Shown here in pieces: positions 41,343 through 49,988 of a DNA stretch of 64,000 nucleotides (within the stretch, counting starts at the first letter, position 1; every line of letters begins with the position of its first letter). This DNA is from Rathayibacter oskolensis. GTDB taxonomy: Bacteria; Actinomycetota; Actinomycetes; Actinomycetales; Microbacteriaceae. The stretch lies in NCBI RefSeq assembly GCF_900177245.1, contig NZ_FXBM01000001.1, forward strand, positions 124,001 through 188,000, written 5' to 3'. The notes beneath the pieces were generated by a model. The model searched no databases. It worked only from the letters and a program-made list of their open reading frames with translations, and was not told the DNA's origin. The position numbers and the translations under genes are program-made.

Positions 41343-42721
41343 GCACCCACTACGCCGTGATCGACCCCGCCTCCGGCACCACTCTGAGCGAGTACCCGGG
41401 CATCGACGACGCCGAGCTGACCGCCGCGATCGGGTCGGCCCACGACGCCTACACCTCCTGGTCGCGCACCGTCCCCGTCGCGACCCGCGCCGCTCTGATC
41501 GCGCGCGTGGCCGACCTGCACGTCGAGCGGGCCGATGCACTCGCCGAGATCATCGTGCGCGAGATGGGCAAGCCGCTCGACCAGGCGGCCGGCGAGGTCG
41601 GCTTCGCCGCCGACATCTACCGCTACTACGCCGTCAACGGCGAAGCCTTCCTCGCCGACGAGCCGATCGCGCTCTCCGACGGCACGGGCTCCGCGTTCGT
41701 CCGCCGCGCGGGCCTCGGCGTGCTGCTGGGCATCATGCCCTGGAACTTCCCCTACTACCAGGTCGCCCGCTTCGCGGGGCCGAACATCGTCGCGGGCAAC
41801 ACGATCCTGCTGAAGCACGCCCCGCAGTGCCCGGAGTCGGCGGCCGCCATCGCCGACATCTTCCGCACCGCGGCCGAGGAGCTGGGCGCCCCCTCCGGCG
41901 TCTACGTCAACCTCTACGCGAGCAACGACCAGGCCGCGACCGTCATCGCCGACCCGCGCGTGCAGGGGGTCTCGGTCACCGGCTCCGAGCGCGCGGGAGC
42001 GGCCGTCGCCGAGATCGCCGGCCGTCACCTCAAGAAGGTCGTGCTCGAGCTGGGCGGCTCCGACCCGTTCATCCTGCTGTCGACCGACGACCTCGACAAG
42101 GCGGTCGAGGACGCGGTCGCCGCCCGGCTCGACAACAACGGCCAGTCGTGCAACGCCGCCAAGCGCTTCATCGTCATCGACGAGCTCTACGACGAGTTCG
42201 CGGCGAAGTTCACCGAGGCGTTCACCGCCGCCCAGCCGGCCGACCCCTTCGCGGAGGGGACGCTGCTCGGGCCGCTCTCCTCCTCCGCCGCCACCGAGCG
42301 GCTCGAGTCGCAGCTCGCCGCCGCCGTGGAGCAGGGCGCGACGGTGCGCGCGAGCGGCGAGGTCACCGGCAACTTCTTCCCGCCCGCCGTCCTCGAGGAC
42401 GTGACCCCCGCGATGAACGCCTACCGCGAGGAGTTCTTCGGCCCCGTCGCGGCGCTCTACCGGGTGCACGACGAGGACGAGGCGATCACGCTGGCCAACG
42501 ACACGCCCTACGGCCTCGGCTCCTACCTCTACACGACCGACAGCGAGCAGGCGCTGCGTCTCGCCGACCGGATCGACGCCGGCATGGTCTGGATCAACCT
42601 CGTCCTCGGCGATGCCGCCGAGCTCCCGTTCGGCGGCGTGAAGCGCTCGGGCACCGGCCGCGAGATGGGCCGGAGCGCACTGGAGGAGTTCGTCAACAAG
42701 AAGCTGATCCGCATCGCCTAG
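41339..42721 (+). CDS. NAD(P)-dependent aldehyde dehydrogenase (GabD-like)
   Basis: A 460-residue aldehyde dehydrogenase. The catalytic Glu is in LELGGSDP and the catalytic Cys in [12 protein letters not shown]. The nucleotide-binding [14 protein letters not shown] is also present. With the overlapping amine oxidase it would turn an amine into a carboxylic acid, for example putrescine to 4-aminobutyrate; succinate-semialdehyde is another possible substrate. The start overlaps the previous stop by 4 bases. Confidence 0.88.
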   Translation: MSTHYAVIDPASGTTLSEYPGIDDAELTAAIGSAHDAYTSWSRTVPVATRAALIARVADLHVERADALAEIIVREMGKPLDQAAGEVGFAADIYRYYAVNGEAFLADEPIALSDGTGSAFVRRAGLGVLLGIMPWNFPYYQVARFAGPNIVAGNTILLKHAPQCPESAAAIADIFRTAAEELGAPSGVYVNLYASNDQAATVIADPRVQGVSVTGSERAGAAVAEIAGRHLKKVVLELGGSDPFILLSTDDLDKAVEDAVAARLDNNGQSCNAAKRFIVIDELYDEFAAKFTEAFTAAQPADPFAEGTLLGPLSSSAATERLESQLAAAVEQGATVRASGEVTGNFFPPAVLEDVTPAMNAYREEFFGPVAALYRVHDEDEAITLANDTPYGLGSYLYTTDSEQALRLADRIDAGMVWINLVLGDAAELPFGGVKRSGTGREMGRSALEEFVNKKLIRIA

Positions 42722-42774
42722 TCGGTTCGGGCAACCCCCCACGGGCGCCCGCGCGGCTGGCTAGGGTCGAGGGC

Positions 42775-43788
42775 ATGCGCGTGTTCGGCTGTCCCCACTG
42801 CGAGGCCCGCGTCGAGTTCGAGGACGCGGTGTGCCTCCGCTGCCGCACCGCACTCGCCTACGACCTCGACGGGGACGAGCTGGCCGAGGCCGCGGGGCGG
42901 CAGCTCTGCCGCTACCGCGACACCATCGGCTGCAGCTGGCTCGCGGGGGAGGGGACCGGCGGCGCCTGCGCGTCGTGCGCTCTCACGGGCGTGCGGCCCG
43001 CGGTCTACGACGCGGCGACCCTGAGCCAGCTGACCGTCGCCGAGTTCGCGAAGCGGCGCCTCGTGCGCCAGCTGCGCCACCTCGACCTGCCCGTGCAGCG
43101 CCGCACCGGCTCCGCGGGGCTCACCTTCGAGCTCCTGTCGTCCGCGCAGGGGCAGAACGTCACCACGGGGCACGCCGACGGAGTCGTGACCGTCGACCTC
43201 TCCGAGGGGAACGACGCGCACCGCGAGGCCCTCAAGGCGCGCCTCGGCGAGCCCTACCGCACCATGCTCGGCCACTTCCGCCACGAGATCGGCCACTACT
43301 ACTGGCAGCTGCTCGTCGAGGGCACCGACCTGGTCCCCGCCTTCCGCGGGCTCTTCGGCGACGAGAGGGCCGACTACGCCGCGGCGCTCGACTCCCACTA
43401 CGGAGGCGGCTCGGCGGGCGAGGACTGGGCGCGCGACCACATCTCGCAGTACGCGACCACCCACCCCTGGGAGGACTTCGCCGAGACGTTCGCCCACTAC
43501 CTCCACATCACCGACGCGCTCGAGACGACGGCCACGGTCGGCGTGAGCGTCGCCGGTCCGTGGGGCCGCATCCCGGAGTCGCTGGTCGGCAGCGAGCACG
43601 CGACCGGCGCCGAGCGGGTGTCGGGGCTCGAGATGCCCGAGATCCTCAGCCGGTGGCACGCCTTCTCGCTCGCCCTCAACAGCGTGAACCGCTCGATGGG
43701 CAAGGACGACCTCTACCCGTTCGTGATCACTCCGGTGATCGCCGAGAAGCTGGCCTGGGTGCACGAGCTGGTGCGCCGCTCGCGCTGA
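42775..43788 (+). CDS. Putative zinc-binding metallopeptidase
   Basis: A 337-residue protein. Cys6, Cys9, Cys20 and Cys23 form an N-terminal zinc ribbon (CPHC, CLRC), more cysteines follow (CASC at about 66-69), and HEIGHYYW puts the HExxH site at His170-Glu171-His174. This is the family with an N-terminal zinc finger and metal-dependent peptidase fold described only from sequence. A TAGGGT box at 42762-42767 lies 7 bases before the ATG. Its last 76 bases are shared with the gene on the other strand. Confidence 0.8.
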   Translation: MRVFGCPHCEARVEFEDAVCLRCRTALAYDLDGDELAEAAGRQLCRYRDTIGCSWLAGEGTGGACASCALTGVRPAVYDAATLSQLTVAEFAKRRLVRQLRHLDLPVQRRTGSAGLTFELLSSAQGQNVTTGHADGVVTVDLSEGNDAHREALKARLGEPYRTMLGHFRHEIGHYYWQLLVEGTDLVPAFRGLFGDERADYAAALDSHYGGGSAGEDWARDHISQYATTHPWEDFAETFAHYLHITDALETTATVGVSVAGPWGRIPESLVGSEHATGAERVSGLEMPEILSRWHAFSLALNSVNRSMGKDDLYPFVITPVIAEKLAWVHELVRRSR

Positions 43789-44363
43789 CGGGGGCGACCG
43801 CTCCGCTTCGCATCGAGTCGGCCGAGTCGGCCGGCCTCGGCCAGCCACGTGTCCCGCTGCTCCGGAGTCGATGCCTTCACCGGCCCGAACCGGGTCGCCC
43901 GCACCGGCCGGACCCCGCAGAAGCGCAGGGTCGTCTGCCGGACGTGCCGCACCGTGGTGTCCCCGACCAGCCGCAGGTACCAGCGCGGCGAGTCGGAGGT
44001 CACGATCACGCGACCCGTCCGCCCGGTCAGCAGTCCCTCCGGAAAGCCGTTCTCCTTCGTGCGGTAGGCGCGGCGCGGCAGCAGGACTCTGTCGAAGAAC
44101 CCCTTGAGCACGGCGGGAACCGAGCCCCACCAGACGGGCGTGACGACGACCACGTGGCGCGCCTCGTCCAGCAGCTCCCAGGCCCGCTCGAGATCGGGCT
44201 CCAGCTCCTGCCGGCGGGTGTAGCCGAAGCGCATGTCCGGGTCGAACTCGAGATCGCGCACGGCGAGGACCCTCGCGTCGCCGTGGGCGTCGGCGTAGTT
44301 CCGGGCGAGCGCGGCGCAGAGCGAACCGGGGTTCGGGTGTCCGTCGATGATCAGGGTGTGCAC
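43713..44363 (-). CDS. NAD(P)H-dependent flavodoxin-fold oxidoreductase
   Basis: A 216-residue flavodoxin-fold protein (NAD(P)H dehydrogenase (quinone) family). It begins VHTLIIDGHPNPGSL, with GTG at 44363 preceded by GGAGGA, and shows VVVVTPVWWGSVPAVLKGFFDRVLLP around residues 72-97. It reduces quinones or nitro compounds with bound FMN. The last 25 residues are coded antisense to the metallopeptidase gene. It is divergent from the TetR gene, with a palindrome between. Confidence 0.82.
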   Translation of the reverse strand: MHTLIIDGHPNPGSLCAALARNYADAHGDARVLAVRDLEFDPDMRFGYTRRQELEPDLERAWELLDEARHVVVVTPVWWGSVPAVLKGFFDRVLLPRRAYRTKENGFPEGLLTGRTGRVIVTSDSPRWYLRLVGDTTVRHVRQTTLRFCGVRPVRATRFGPVKASTPEQRDTWLAEAGRLGRLDAKRSGRPRQRERRTSSCTQASFSAITGVITNG

Positions 44364-44424
44364 GGTTCCTCCAAGGCTGAATGCCGATCTGGGATGAGTG
44401 CCGATCTGGACGACGCCCAGAATG

Positions 44425-44437
44425 TGGACAGTGTCCA
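44425..44437. promoter_or_regulatory. Palindromic operator between the oxidoreductase and TetR genes
   Basis: TGGACAGTGTCCA is a perfect 13-bp palindrome (TGGACA/TGTCCA). It lies 29 bases before the TetR ATG and 62 bases before the oxidoreductase GTG. Nearby, TGCCGATCTGG occurs twice as direct repeats (44382-44392 and 44399-44409). Confidence 0.6.
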
Positions 44438-44465
44438 TATCAGCGGTTCCGAGGCTAGGGCTACG

Positions 44466-45059
44466 ATGTTGCTCGTGTCAAGATCACCTGCCGCCTACCA
44501 CCACGGGAACCTCGCCCCCGCTCTCGAGGCGGCCGCGTTCGAGCTCCTCCGCACGCAGGGGCACGCCACGCTGAGCCTGCGCGAGGTCGCGCGAGCGGCG
44601 GGGGTCAGCCACAACGCGCCCTACCATCACTTCGGCGACCGCACGGCGCTGCTGAAGCGGCTCAGCGAGGTCAGCATGGCCGAGCTGCTCGCAGCGGTGA
44701 CCGAGGCGCAGGGGCGGGCGGCCGGACGGTCGGCCCAGGCGGGCGCGGTGCTGATCGGAGTCTCCTACGTCGGCTACGCCGCCCGTCACCCCGAGCGCTT
44801 CCGGGTCGTCTACGACCCCGAGGTCTGCGTCCCGGGGTCGCCGAGCGCCGCGATGGCTCCGCTGATCGACCAGGTCGAGGAGGTCCTCGCCCGCGCCGCC
44901 GCCGCGCTCCTGCCCGCGGACGCCTCCTCCGCAGCGGTCGCCGCGCTGACCACCGCGGTCTGGGGGGCGGTCCACGGTCTCGCCGAGCTCGTCGTCGCGG
45001 GCCACATCACCGAGGCCGAGGTGGAACCGGCCCTGGTCGCGCTCCTCGACCGCCGCTGA
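44466..45059 (+). CDS. TetR-family regulator
   Basis: A 197-residue TetR protein with the DNA-binding part SLREVARAAGVSHNAPYHHFGDRTALLKRL at about 40-69. The C-terminal ligand-binding domain is in the TetR_C33-like pattern with VSYVGYAARHPERFRVVYDPE. ATG 44466 and GTG 44475 are both possible starts; neither has a strong ribosome-binding site. The divergent flavodoxin-fold enzyme is the likely target. Confidence 0.82.
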   Translation: MLLVSRSPAAYHHGNLAPALEAAAFELLRTQGHATLSLREVARAAGVSHNAPYHHFGDRTALLKRLSEVSMAELLAAVTEAQGRAAGRSAQAGAVLIGVSYVGYAARHPERFRVVYDPEVCVPGSPSAAMAPLIDQVEEVLARAAAALLPADASSAAVAALTTAVWGAVHGLAELVVAGHITEAEVEPALVALLDRR

Positions 45060-45090
45060 CGTCGGTCCCTCCGCCCGGCTGACGGCGCGC

Positions 45091-45150
45091 CGCCGTCACC
45101 GCCCTTCACCGCCCTTCCCTGCCCTTCCCTTCCCGTCCCTGCCCGTCACT
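45091..45150. repeat. Degenerate 10-bp tandem repeat
   Basis: Six units of the form GCCCTTCCCT run in register from 45091 to 45150 with one to three changes per unit. They lie at the 3' ends of two convergent genes and contain the DinB stop codon (45146-45148). Confidence 0.65.
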
Positions 45151-45700
45151 GCCCGACGCGGCCGTCGACGCACTCGCGCAGCAGGTCGGCGTGCCCGCAG
45201 TGCCGGGCGTACTCCTCGATCCGGTGCACGAGCAGCTCCCGGATCGCGATCCCGTCGCGTCCGACCCGCTCGCCGAGGTCGGAGTGCTCGGCGAGCGCGG
45301 CGTCGGTGTCCCGCTGCTCCCGCCGCAGCGACTCGAGCGCCTCATCCACGACCTCCTGGTCGCCGACCGCCCCGTCGAAGTCGGCGTCGCGGGCGCCGTA
45401 GATCTTCGAGGGAGGCGCCTCCATCGTGAGCCACCCACGCCAGTCCCGCTCCACCTCGGCCAGGTGGCGGAGGAGTCCGAGCAGCGACATCGTCGACGGG
45501 GGTACCGAGCGCCGGGCCAGCTGCTCCGGAGTCAGCCCGTCGCACTTCATCACGAGCGTCTGCCGGTAGGCCGACAGGTAGTCCTGGAGGGTGGGCAGCT
45601 CTCCGTCGGGGCTCACGCCCTCGCGGGGGTCTTCCTCGGGGTCGGTCCACATGTCCGGGTAGGTCGTCGCACGGGTCCACCGCTCGGGCTGATCGCTCAT
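45146..45700 (-). CDS. DinB/DUF664 family protein
   Basis: A 184-residue four-helix-bundle protein of the DUF664 type. It has TLVMKCDGLTPEQLARRSVPPSTMSLLGLLRHLAEVERDW in positions 52-91 and a His pair pattern (HLAEVE, then HRIEEYARHCGHADLLRE) suited to metal and thiol binding. These proteins resemble mycothiol-dependent enzymes. The ATG at 45700 is used; two upstream ATGs are less plausible. The stop lies in the 10-bp tandem repeat. Confidence 0.82.
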   Translation of the reverse strand: MSDQPERWTRATTYPDMWTDPEEDPREGVSPDGELPTLQDYLSAYRQTLVMKCDGLTPEQLARRSVPPSTMSLLGLLRHLAEVERDWRGWLTMEAPPSKIYGARDADFDGAVGDQEVVDEALESLRREQRDTDAALAEHSDLGERVGRDGIAIRELLVHRIEEYARHCGHADLLRECVDGRVGQ

Positions 45701-45775
45701 GCCGACCATCATGCGCCTCGGGTGCCCGGTCGTCTCGGGGGCCGACGATCACTCCGCGCTGGTTACGCTGAGGAC

Positions 45776-46816
45776 ATGGTGACCATCCGGGACGTCGCGG
45801 CCGATGCGGGGGTCGCACGGAGCACGGTCTCCTACGTCCTCTCGGGCAACAAGAAGCTGCCGGAGGCGACGCGCCGGCGGGTCCTCGAGAGCGTCGCGCG
45901 GCTCGGCTACCGTCCGGACCCGATGGCGAGGGCGCTCGCGCTGCGGCGGACGAACATCCTCGGCTTCTTCGCCTCCGTCGACCCGGAGTCGCGGCAGACC
46001 GACGTCGACGTCTTCATGCGCTTCGTGCGCGCGGCCATGTACGCGGCCCGCGCCCGCGGCTTCGATCTGCTGATGATGGGCACCGGCGAGGACGAGCTGG
46101 CGCGCGACGTGCTCGCCGATGCGCTCGTCGTGATGGACATCCGGCAGGACGACCCGCGTCTGCCGGTGCTCGCGAGCATCGGCCTGCCGACCGCCCTCGT
46201 GGGGTACCCGGGGGAGGGCGGCCCGTTCAGCGCGATCGACCTCGACTTCGAGAGCGCGGGGCGCGTCGCCGTCGATCACCTCGTGGGGCTGGGCCACGAG
46301 GAGATCGCGGTCCTCGGACTGGGCCCCGACGTCCACGGGCGCGAGTACGCCTTCGCCCTGCGCTTCCGCGCGGGGTTCCTCGATCAGTGCAGGATCCGGG
46401 GAGTGCGCGGCGCGGTCATCCCGAGCACCGAGGACATCGACGTGTGGCTCGAGCAGGCCCAGACGGTGCTGCCCGAGCTGAGCGCGGTGATCACTCACGG
46501 TCCCGGCGAGCTCGAGCCGTTCGTCGAGCGGCTGATGGCGCTCGGGTTGTCCATTCCGGATGACTGCTCGATCCTGACCGTCGCACCGGAGGCGGTCATG
46601 AGGAACGCCGAGCGGCCGGTCACCGTCATCGATCTGCCGGGCGAGGAGATGGTCTCCCGCGCGGTCAACCTCGTGCTCGACGAGCTCTCGGGCGTCGCGG
46701 CCCCCGGAGTCACGGAGCTCCTGCCCGCCGTGGTGCACGACTTCGGCACGACGGCTCCCCTCGTCGCGGGGGAGAAGCGCAGCATCTTCGCGTCGCGGCG
46801 GCCCGCCGGATCCTGA
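45776..46816 (+). CDS. LacI-family regulator of the sugar ABC operon
   Basis: A 346-residue LacI regulator. The helix-turn-helix VTIRDVAADAGVARSTVSYVLSG is at 2-24 and the periplasmic-binding-like effector domain follows from about residue 60. A TACGCT box (45764-45769) lies 6 bases before the ATG. Two operator-like palindromes lie 37 to 76 bases after its stop, upstream of the binding-protein gene, so it likely represses that operon and possibly responds to an alpha-glycoside or its degradation product. Confidence 0.9.
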   Translation: MVTIRDVAADAGVARSTVSYVLSGNKKLPEATRRRVLESVARLGYRPDPMARALALRRTNILGFFASVDPESRQTDVDVFMRFVRAAMYAARARGFDLLMMGTGEDELARDVLADALVVMDIRQDDPRLPVLASIGLPTALVGYPGEGGPFSAIDLDFESAGRVAVDHLVGLGHEEIAVLGLGPDVHGREYAFALRFRAGFLDQCRIRGVRGAVIPSTEDIDVWLEQAQTVLPELSAVITHGPGELEPFVERLMALGLSIPDDCSILTVAPEAVMRNAERPVTVIDLPGEEMVSRAVNLVLDELSGVAAPGVTELLPAVVHDFGTTAPLVAGEKRSIFASRRPAGS

Positions 46817-46852
46817 CTCCCGACGCCCGTCGCTCGCTCTCCGCGGTGCGCT

Positions 46853-46868
46853 GGAGAACCGGTTCTCC
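46853..46868. promoter_or_regulatory. LacI-type operator 1 of the sugar operon
   Basis: GGAGAACCGGTTCTCC is a perfect 16-bp palindrome with the central CG pair typical of LacI sites. Its centre is 23 bp from that of operator 2. Confidence 0.8.
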
Positions 46869-46875
46869 GAAATCT

Positions 46876-46905
46876 ATTGAACCGGTTCTCCAACTCAGTT
46901 AGGCT
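46876..46905 (+). promoter_or_regulatory. Operator 2 and overlapping promoter of the sugar operon
   Basis: ATTGAACCGGTTCTCC (46876-46891) keeps the core GAACCGGTTC but has a degenerate left half. Its TTGAAC (46877-46882) could also be the -35 box, with TAGGCT (46900-46905) as -10, a 17-base spacing. Binding to either operator would hinder polymerase. Confidence 0.55.
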
Positions 46906-47003
46906 CGCCACGTTCTCGAGCGGATGCCACCGACGGATCCCCTCCGAGCACGCCCTCCGGCACGAGCCACCGCTCGAACCGACCGTATTCAGAGAGGAAT
47001 ACC

Positions 47004-48215
47004 GTGAAGAACAGCACCCGACGAGCAGCAGGCGCCGCCTCCCTCGTCCTCCTCGCCGGAGTCGCCCTCAGCGCGTGCAGCGCGGGTGGAGGCTCCGACA
47101 GCTCGGACAGCTCCCTGACCATCTGGGACGGCTTCACCCAGTACGACGAGTCGTCGCCCTACGGGAAGCTCCTGTCCGCCTGCGAGACGTCGACCGGCGT
47201 CACCCTCGAGCGGACCTCGGACCCCGACCTCACGACGAAGCTGCTGCAGGCCGCCTCGTCGAAGACCACCCCGAACCTGGTCATCCTCGACAACCCGAAC
47301 GTGGCGAAGTTCGCCGACACCGGCCTCCTCGTCGACAACTCGGTCTCGGGGCTCGACACGTCGGACGTCCTGCCGAACGTGCTCGCCGCCGGGCAGCTCG
47401 ACGGCAAGACCTACGGCTCGTCGATCGGAGCGAACACGCTCGCGCTCTTCTACAACAAGGATCTCCTCGACGCGGCGGGAGTCACGCCGCCGACCACGTG
47501 GGACGAGCTGTCCGCCGCGGCGGCCGCGCTCACCTCGGGCGACGTCAAGGGCCTGGGCTTCTCGGCGAACGCCACGGAGGAGGGCACCTTCCAGTTCCTC
47601 CCGTTCTTCTGGGGCTCGGGAGCGACGCTCGACGACATCTCGTCGGACGACGCCGTGTCGGCGCTAGCGCTCTGGACCGACCTCGTGCAGGACGGCTCGG
47701 CCTCGCAGGCGAACGTGAACGCGAACCAGCAGGACGTCCGCGACCAGTTCCTCGCCGGCAAGCTCGGCATGATGGTCAACGGCACCTGGCAGCTCTCCGC
47801 CCTCGACGAGGCCGGCATGAACTACGGAGTCGTCCCGATCCCCGCGAAGGACGGCGGCGCCGCTCCCAGCCCGCTCGGTGGGGAGTTCGTCGAGGTCGTC
47901 GCCTCCGACGAGGCGAAGCAGACGCTCGCCGCCGAGTTCGCGCAGTGCATGATCGAGCCCGACAACCTCAAGGCCTGGGCCGCGGGGCAGTCGTACATCA
48001 TGCCGTACGCCGATGCCGCCGCCGAGCAGGCGACCGAGGATCCGGCGCTCGAGCCGTGGGTCGAGGCGATCTCGGTCGCCCAGGGACGCACGAGCGATCT
48101 CGGCGTCGCCTACCCCGACACCTCGAAGGCGCTGTGGACGGCGCTCCAGGAGGCTCTGACCGGCTCGAAGACGCCGCAGGCCGCTCTCGACGACGCCGCA
48201 GCGAGCCTGGAGTAG
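47004..48215 (+). CDS. Sugar ABC importer solute-binding lipoprotein (family 1)
   Basis: A 403-residue family-1 extracellular sugar-binding protein. The signal ends LSACSAG, with the lipobox Cys near residue 25. The start is GTG at 47004 with GAGAGGA upstream. It would deliver a mono- or oligosaccharide to the two permeases that follow. The sequence after residue 30 has the usual WDGFTQYD and PPTTWDELSAAAAALT pieces. The ligand is not readable, but the GH31 enzyme at the operon end points to an alpha-glycoside. Confidence 0.9.
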   Translation: MKNSTRRAAGAASLVLLAGVALSACSAGGGSDSSDSSLTIWDGFTQYDESSPYGKLLSACETSTGVTLERTSDPDLTTKLLQAASSKTTPNLVILDNPNVAKFADTGLLVDNSVSGLDTSDVLPNVLAAGQLDGKTYGSSIGANTLALFYNKDLLDAAGVTPPTTWDELSAAAAALTSGDVKGLGFSANATEEGTFQFLPFFWGSGATLDDISSDDAVSALALWTDLVQDGSASQANVNANQQDVRDQFLAGKLGMMVNGTWQLSALDEAGMNYGVVPIPAKDGGAAPSPLGGEFVEVVASDEAKQTLAAEFAQCMIEPDNLKAWAAGQSYIMPYADAAAEQATEDPALEPWVEAISVAQGRTSDLGVAYPDTSKALWTALQEALTGSKTPQAALDDAAASLE

Positions 48216-48221
48216 CAGCGG

Positions 48222-49160
48222 ATGACCGACCCCGCCGTCCTCACGGCGCCGGTCGCGGGCGAGGCGGCCACCCGGCCGCCCGCCCGCCGTCGGCCGCGCT
48301 CCCACCTGAGGCTCGCCGCGATCGCCTTCATGGCGCCCGTGGTGGTCTTCCTCGCCGTCTTCTTCGTCTACCCGATCATCCGGGGCGTCGTCCTGAGCTT
48401 CCAGGACTTCGGACCGGCCGCCTTCGTCACGGGTGATGCCCCGTTCGTCGGGTTCGACAACTACCTCACCGTCGTCACCGACCCGATCTTCGGCAGCATC
48501 GCCTGGCACACGGTCGTCTTCACGGTGGTGTCGCTCGCCGGCCAGTTCACGATCGGCATGGCCCTCGCCCTGTTCTTCAGCCGCCGCTTCCCGCTGTCGG
48601 CGACGTTCCGCTCGCTGATCCTCCTGCCGTGGCTGCTGCCGCTGATCGTCTCGGCGACGGCGTGGCGCTGGATCTTCGACCAGCAGTTCGGAGTCCTCAA
48701 CGCCGCGCTCGGCTCCCAGATCGGCTGGCTGACCGACCCGTCGGTCTCGCTCTGGGCGGTCATCATCGCGAACATCTGGCTGGGCATCCCGTTCAACATG
48801 GTGCTGCTGCACGGTGGTCTCCAGGGCATCCCCGAGAACCTCTACGAGGCGGCGGCGCTCGATGGAGCGAGCCGCTGGCGCACCTTCTGGAGCATCACCT
48901 GGCCGCTGCTGCGACCGGTCACCTCGGTGACGCTCCTGCTCGGTCTCGTCTACACGATCAAGGTGTTCGACGTGATCTGGATCCTCACCAAGGGCGGCCC
49001 GGCCAACAGCTCGCACACGCTCGCGACCTGGGCCTACGAGCAGTCCTTCACCGACCTCGAGTTCGGCGTCGGCGCCGCGGCCGGCCAGATCCTCGTGATC
49101 GTGGCCCTCGTCTTCGGAGTCGTCTACATCCGCGCTCAGCGCAAGGAGACCTTCGGATGA
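48222..49160 (+). CDS. Sugar ABC importer permease (MalF/UgpA type)
   Basis: A 312-residue permease with about six helices and the EAA loop ENLYEAAALDGASRWRTFWSI in positions 205-225. It follows the binding-protein gene by 6 bases. It pairs with the MalG-type permease whose ATG overlaps its stop. Confidence 0.92.
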   Translation: MTDPAVLTAPVAGEAATRPPARRRPRSHLRLAAIAFMAPVVVFLAVFFVYPIIRGVVLSFQDFGPAAFVTGDAPFVGFDNYLTVVTDPIFGSIAWHTVVFTVVSLAGQFTIGMALALFFSRRFPLSATFRSLILLPWLLPLIVSATAWRWIFDQQFGVLNAALGSQIGWLTDPSVSLWAVIIANIWLGIPFNMVLLHGGLQGIPENLYEAAALDGASRWRTFWSITWPLLRPVTSVTLLLGLVYTIKVFDVIWILTKGGPANSSHTLATWAYEQSFTDLEFGVGAAAGQILVIVALVFGVVYIRAQRKETFG

Positions 49161-49987
49161 ACCAGATCACCACCCCGCTGCGACGCGGGATCGACGTCGT
49201 CATCGCGATGGTCCTCTGCGGGTTCCTGCTCTTCCCGCTCTACTGGATGGTCAACGTCTCGCTGACCAAGCCGCAGAACCTCATCCAGTCCCCGCCGAGC
49301 CTGTTCCCCTCCGACCCGACGCTCGACGGCTACGTCCAGGCCTTCTCGACCCAGCTGCCGAACCTGATCACCAGCCTGGTGATCTCGATCGGCTGCGTGA
49401 TCCTCACGCTGGCCATCGCGCTCCCCGCCGCCTTCGCGATGGCGAAGTTCCGGGTGCGCGGCACGGGCCTCGTGATGTTCGTGTTCCTGCTCGCGCAGAT
49501 GATCCCCGGGATCGTCCTGGTGACCGCCCTGTTCGCGATCTACAACGCGCTCGGGCTGCTCAACACCTATCCCGGCCTGATCCTGGCGGACGCGACCGCG
49601 TCGGTCCCGTTCGCGGTGATCATCCTGCGCGCCTTCATGCTCGGGATCCCGGACGAGCTGATCGAGGCTGCGCGGATCGACGGTGCGAGCAACTGGCGCT
49701 CGTTCGTCTCGATCGTGATCCCGCTCAGCCGCAACTCGATCGTGACCGCGGGGCTGTTCTCGTTCCTGTTCGCCTGGGCCGACTTCCTCAACGCGAACTC
49801 GCTCACGTCGGGCAACAGCATCGTCCCGTTCACGCTCGGGCTCTACCGCTACATCGGATCGACCACCACCAACTGGAACGGGATCATGGCGACCGCCGTG
49901 ATCGCCTCCATCCCCGCCGCCGTCCTGCTGATCGTCGCGCAGCGCTACGTCTCGGCAGGCGTGACCGCGGGCGCGGTCAAGGACTGA
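49157..49987 (+). CDS. Sugar ABC importer permease (MalG type)
   Basis: A 276-residue permease with six helices and the EAA loop DELIEAARIDGASNWRSF. The ATG at 49157 overlaps the previous stop by 4 bases. No ATPase gene follows or precedes; in actinobacteria a shared ATPase (MsiK type) elsewhere on the chromosome usually serves such importers. Confidence 0.92.
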   Translation: MNQITTPLRRGIDVVIAMVLCGFLLFPLYWMVNVSLTKPQNLIQSPPSLFPSDPTLDGYVQAFSTQLPNLITSLVISIGCVILTLAIALPAAFAMAKFRVRGTGLVMFVFLLAQMIPGIVLVTALFAIYNALGLLNTYPGLILADATASVPFAVIILRAFMLGIPDELIEAARIDGASNWRSFVSIVIPLSRNSIVTAGLFSFLFAWADFLNANSLTSGNSIVPFTLGLYRYIGSTTTNWNGIMATAVIASIPAAVLLIVAQRYVSAGVTAGAVKD

Positions 49988-49988
49988 G

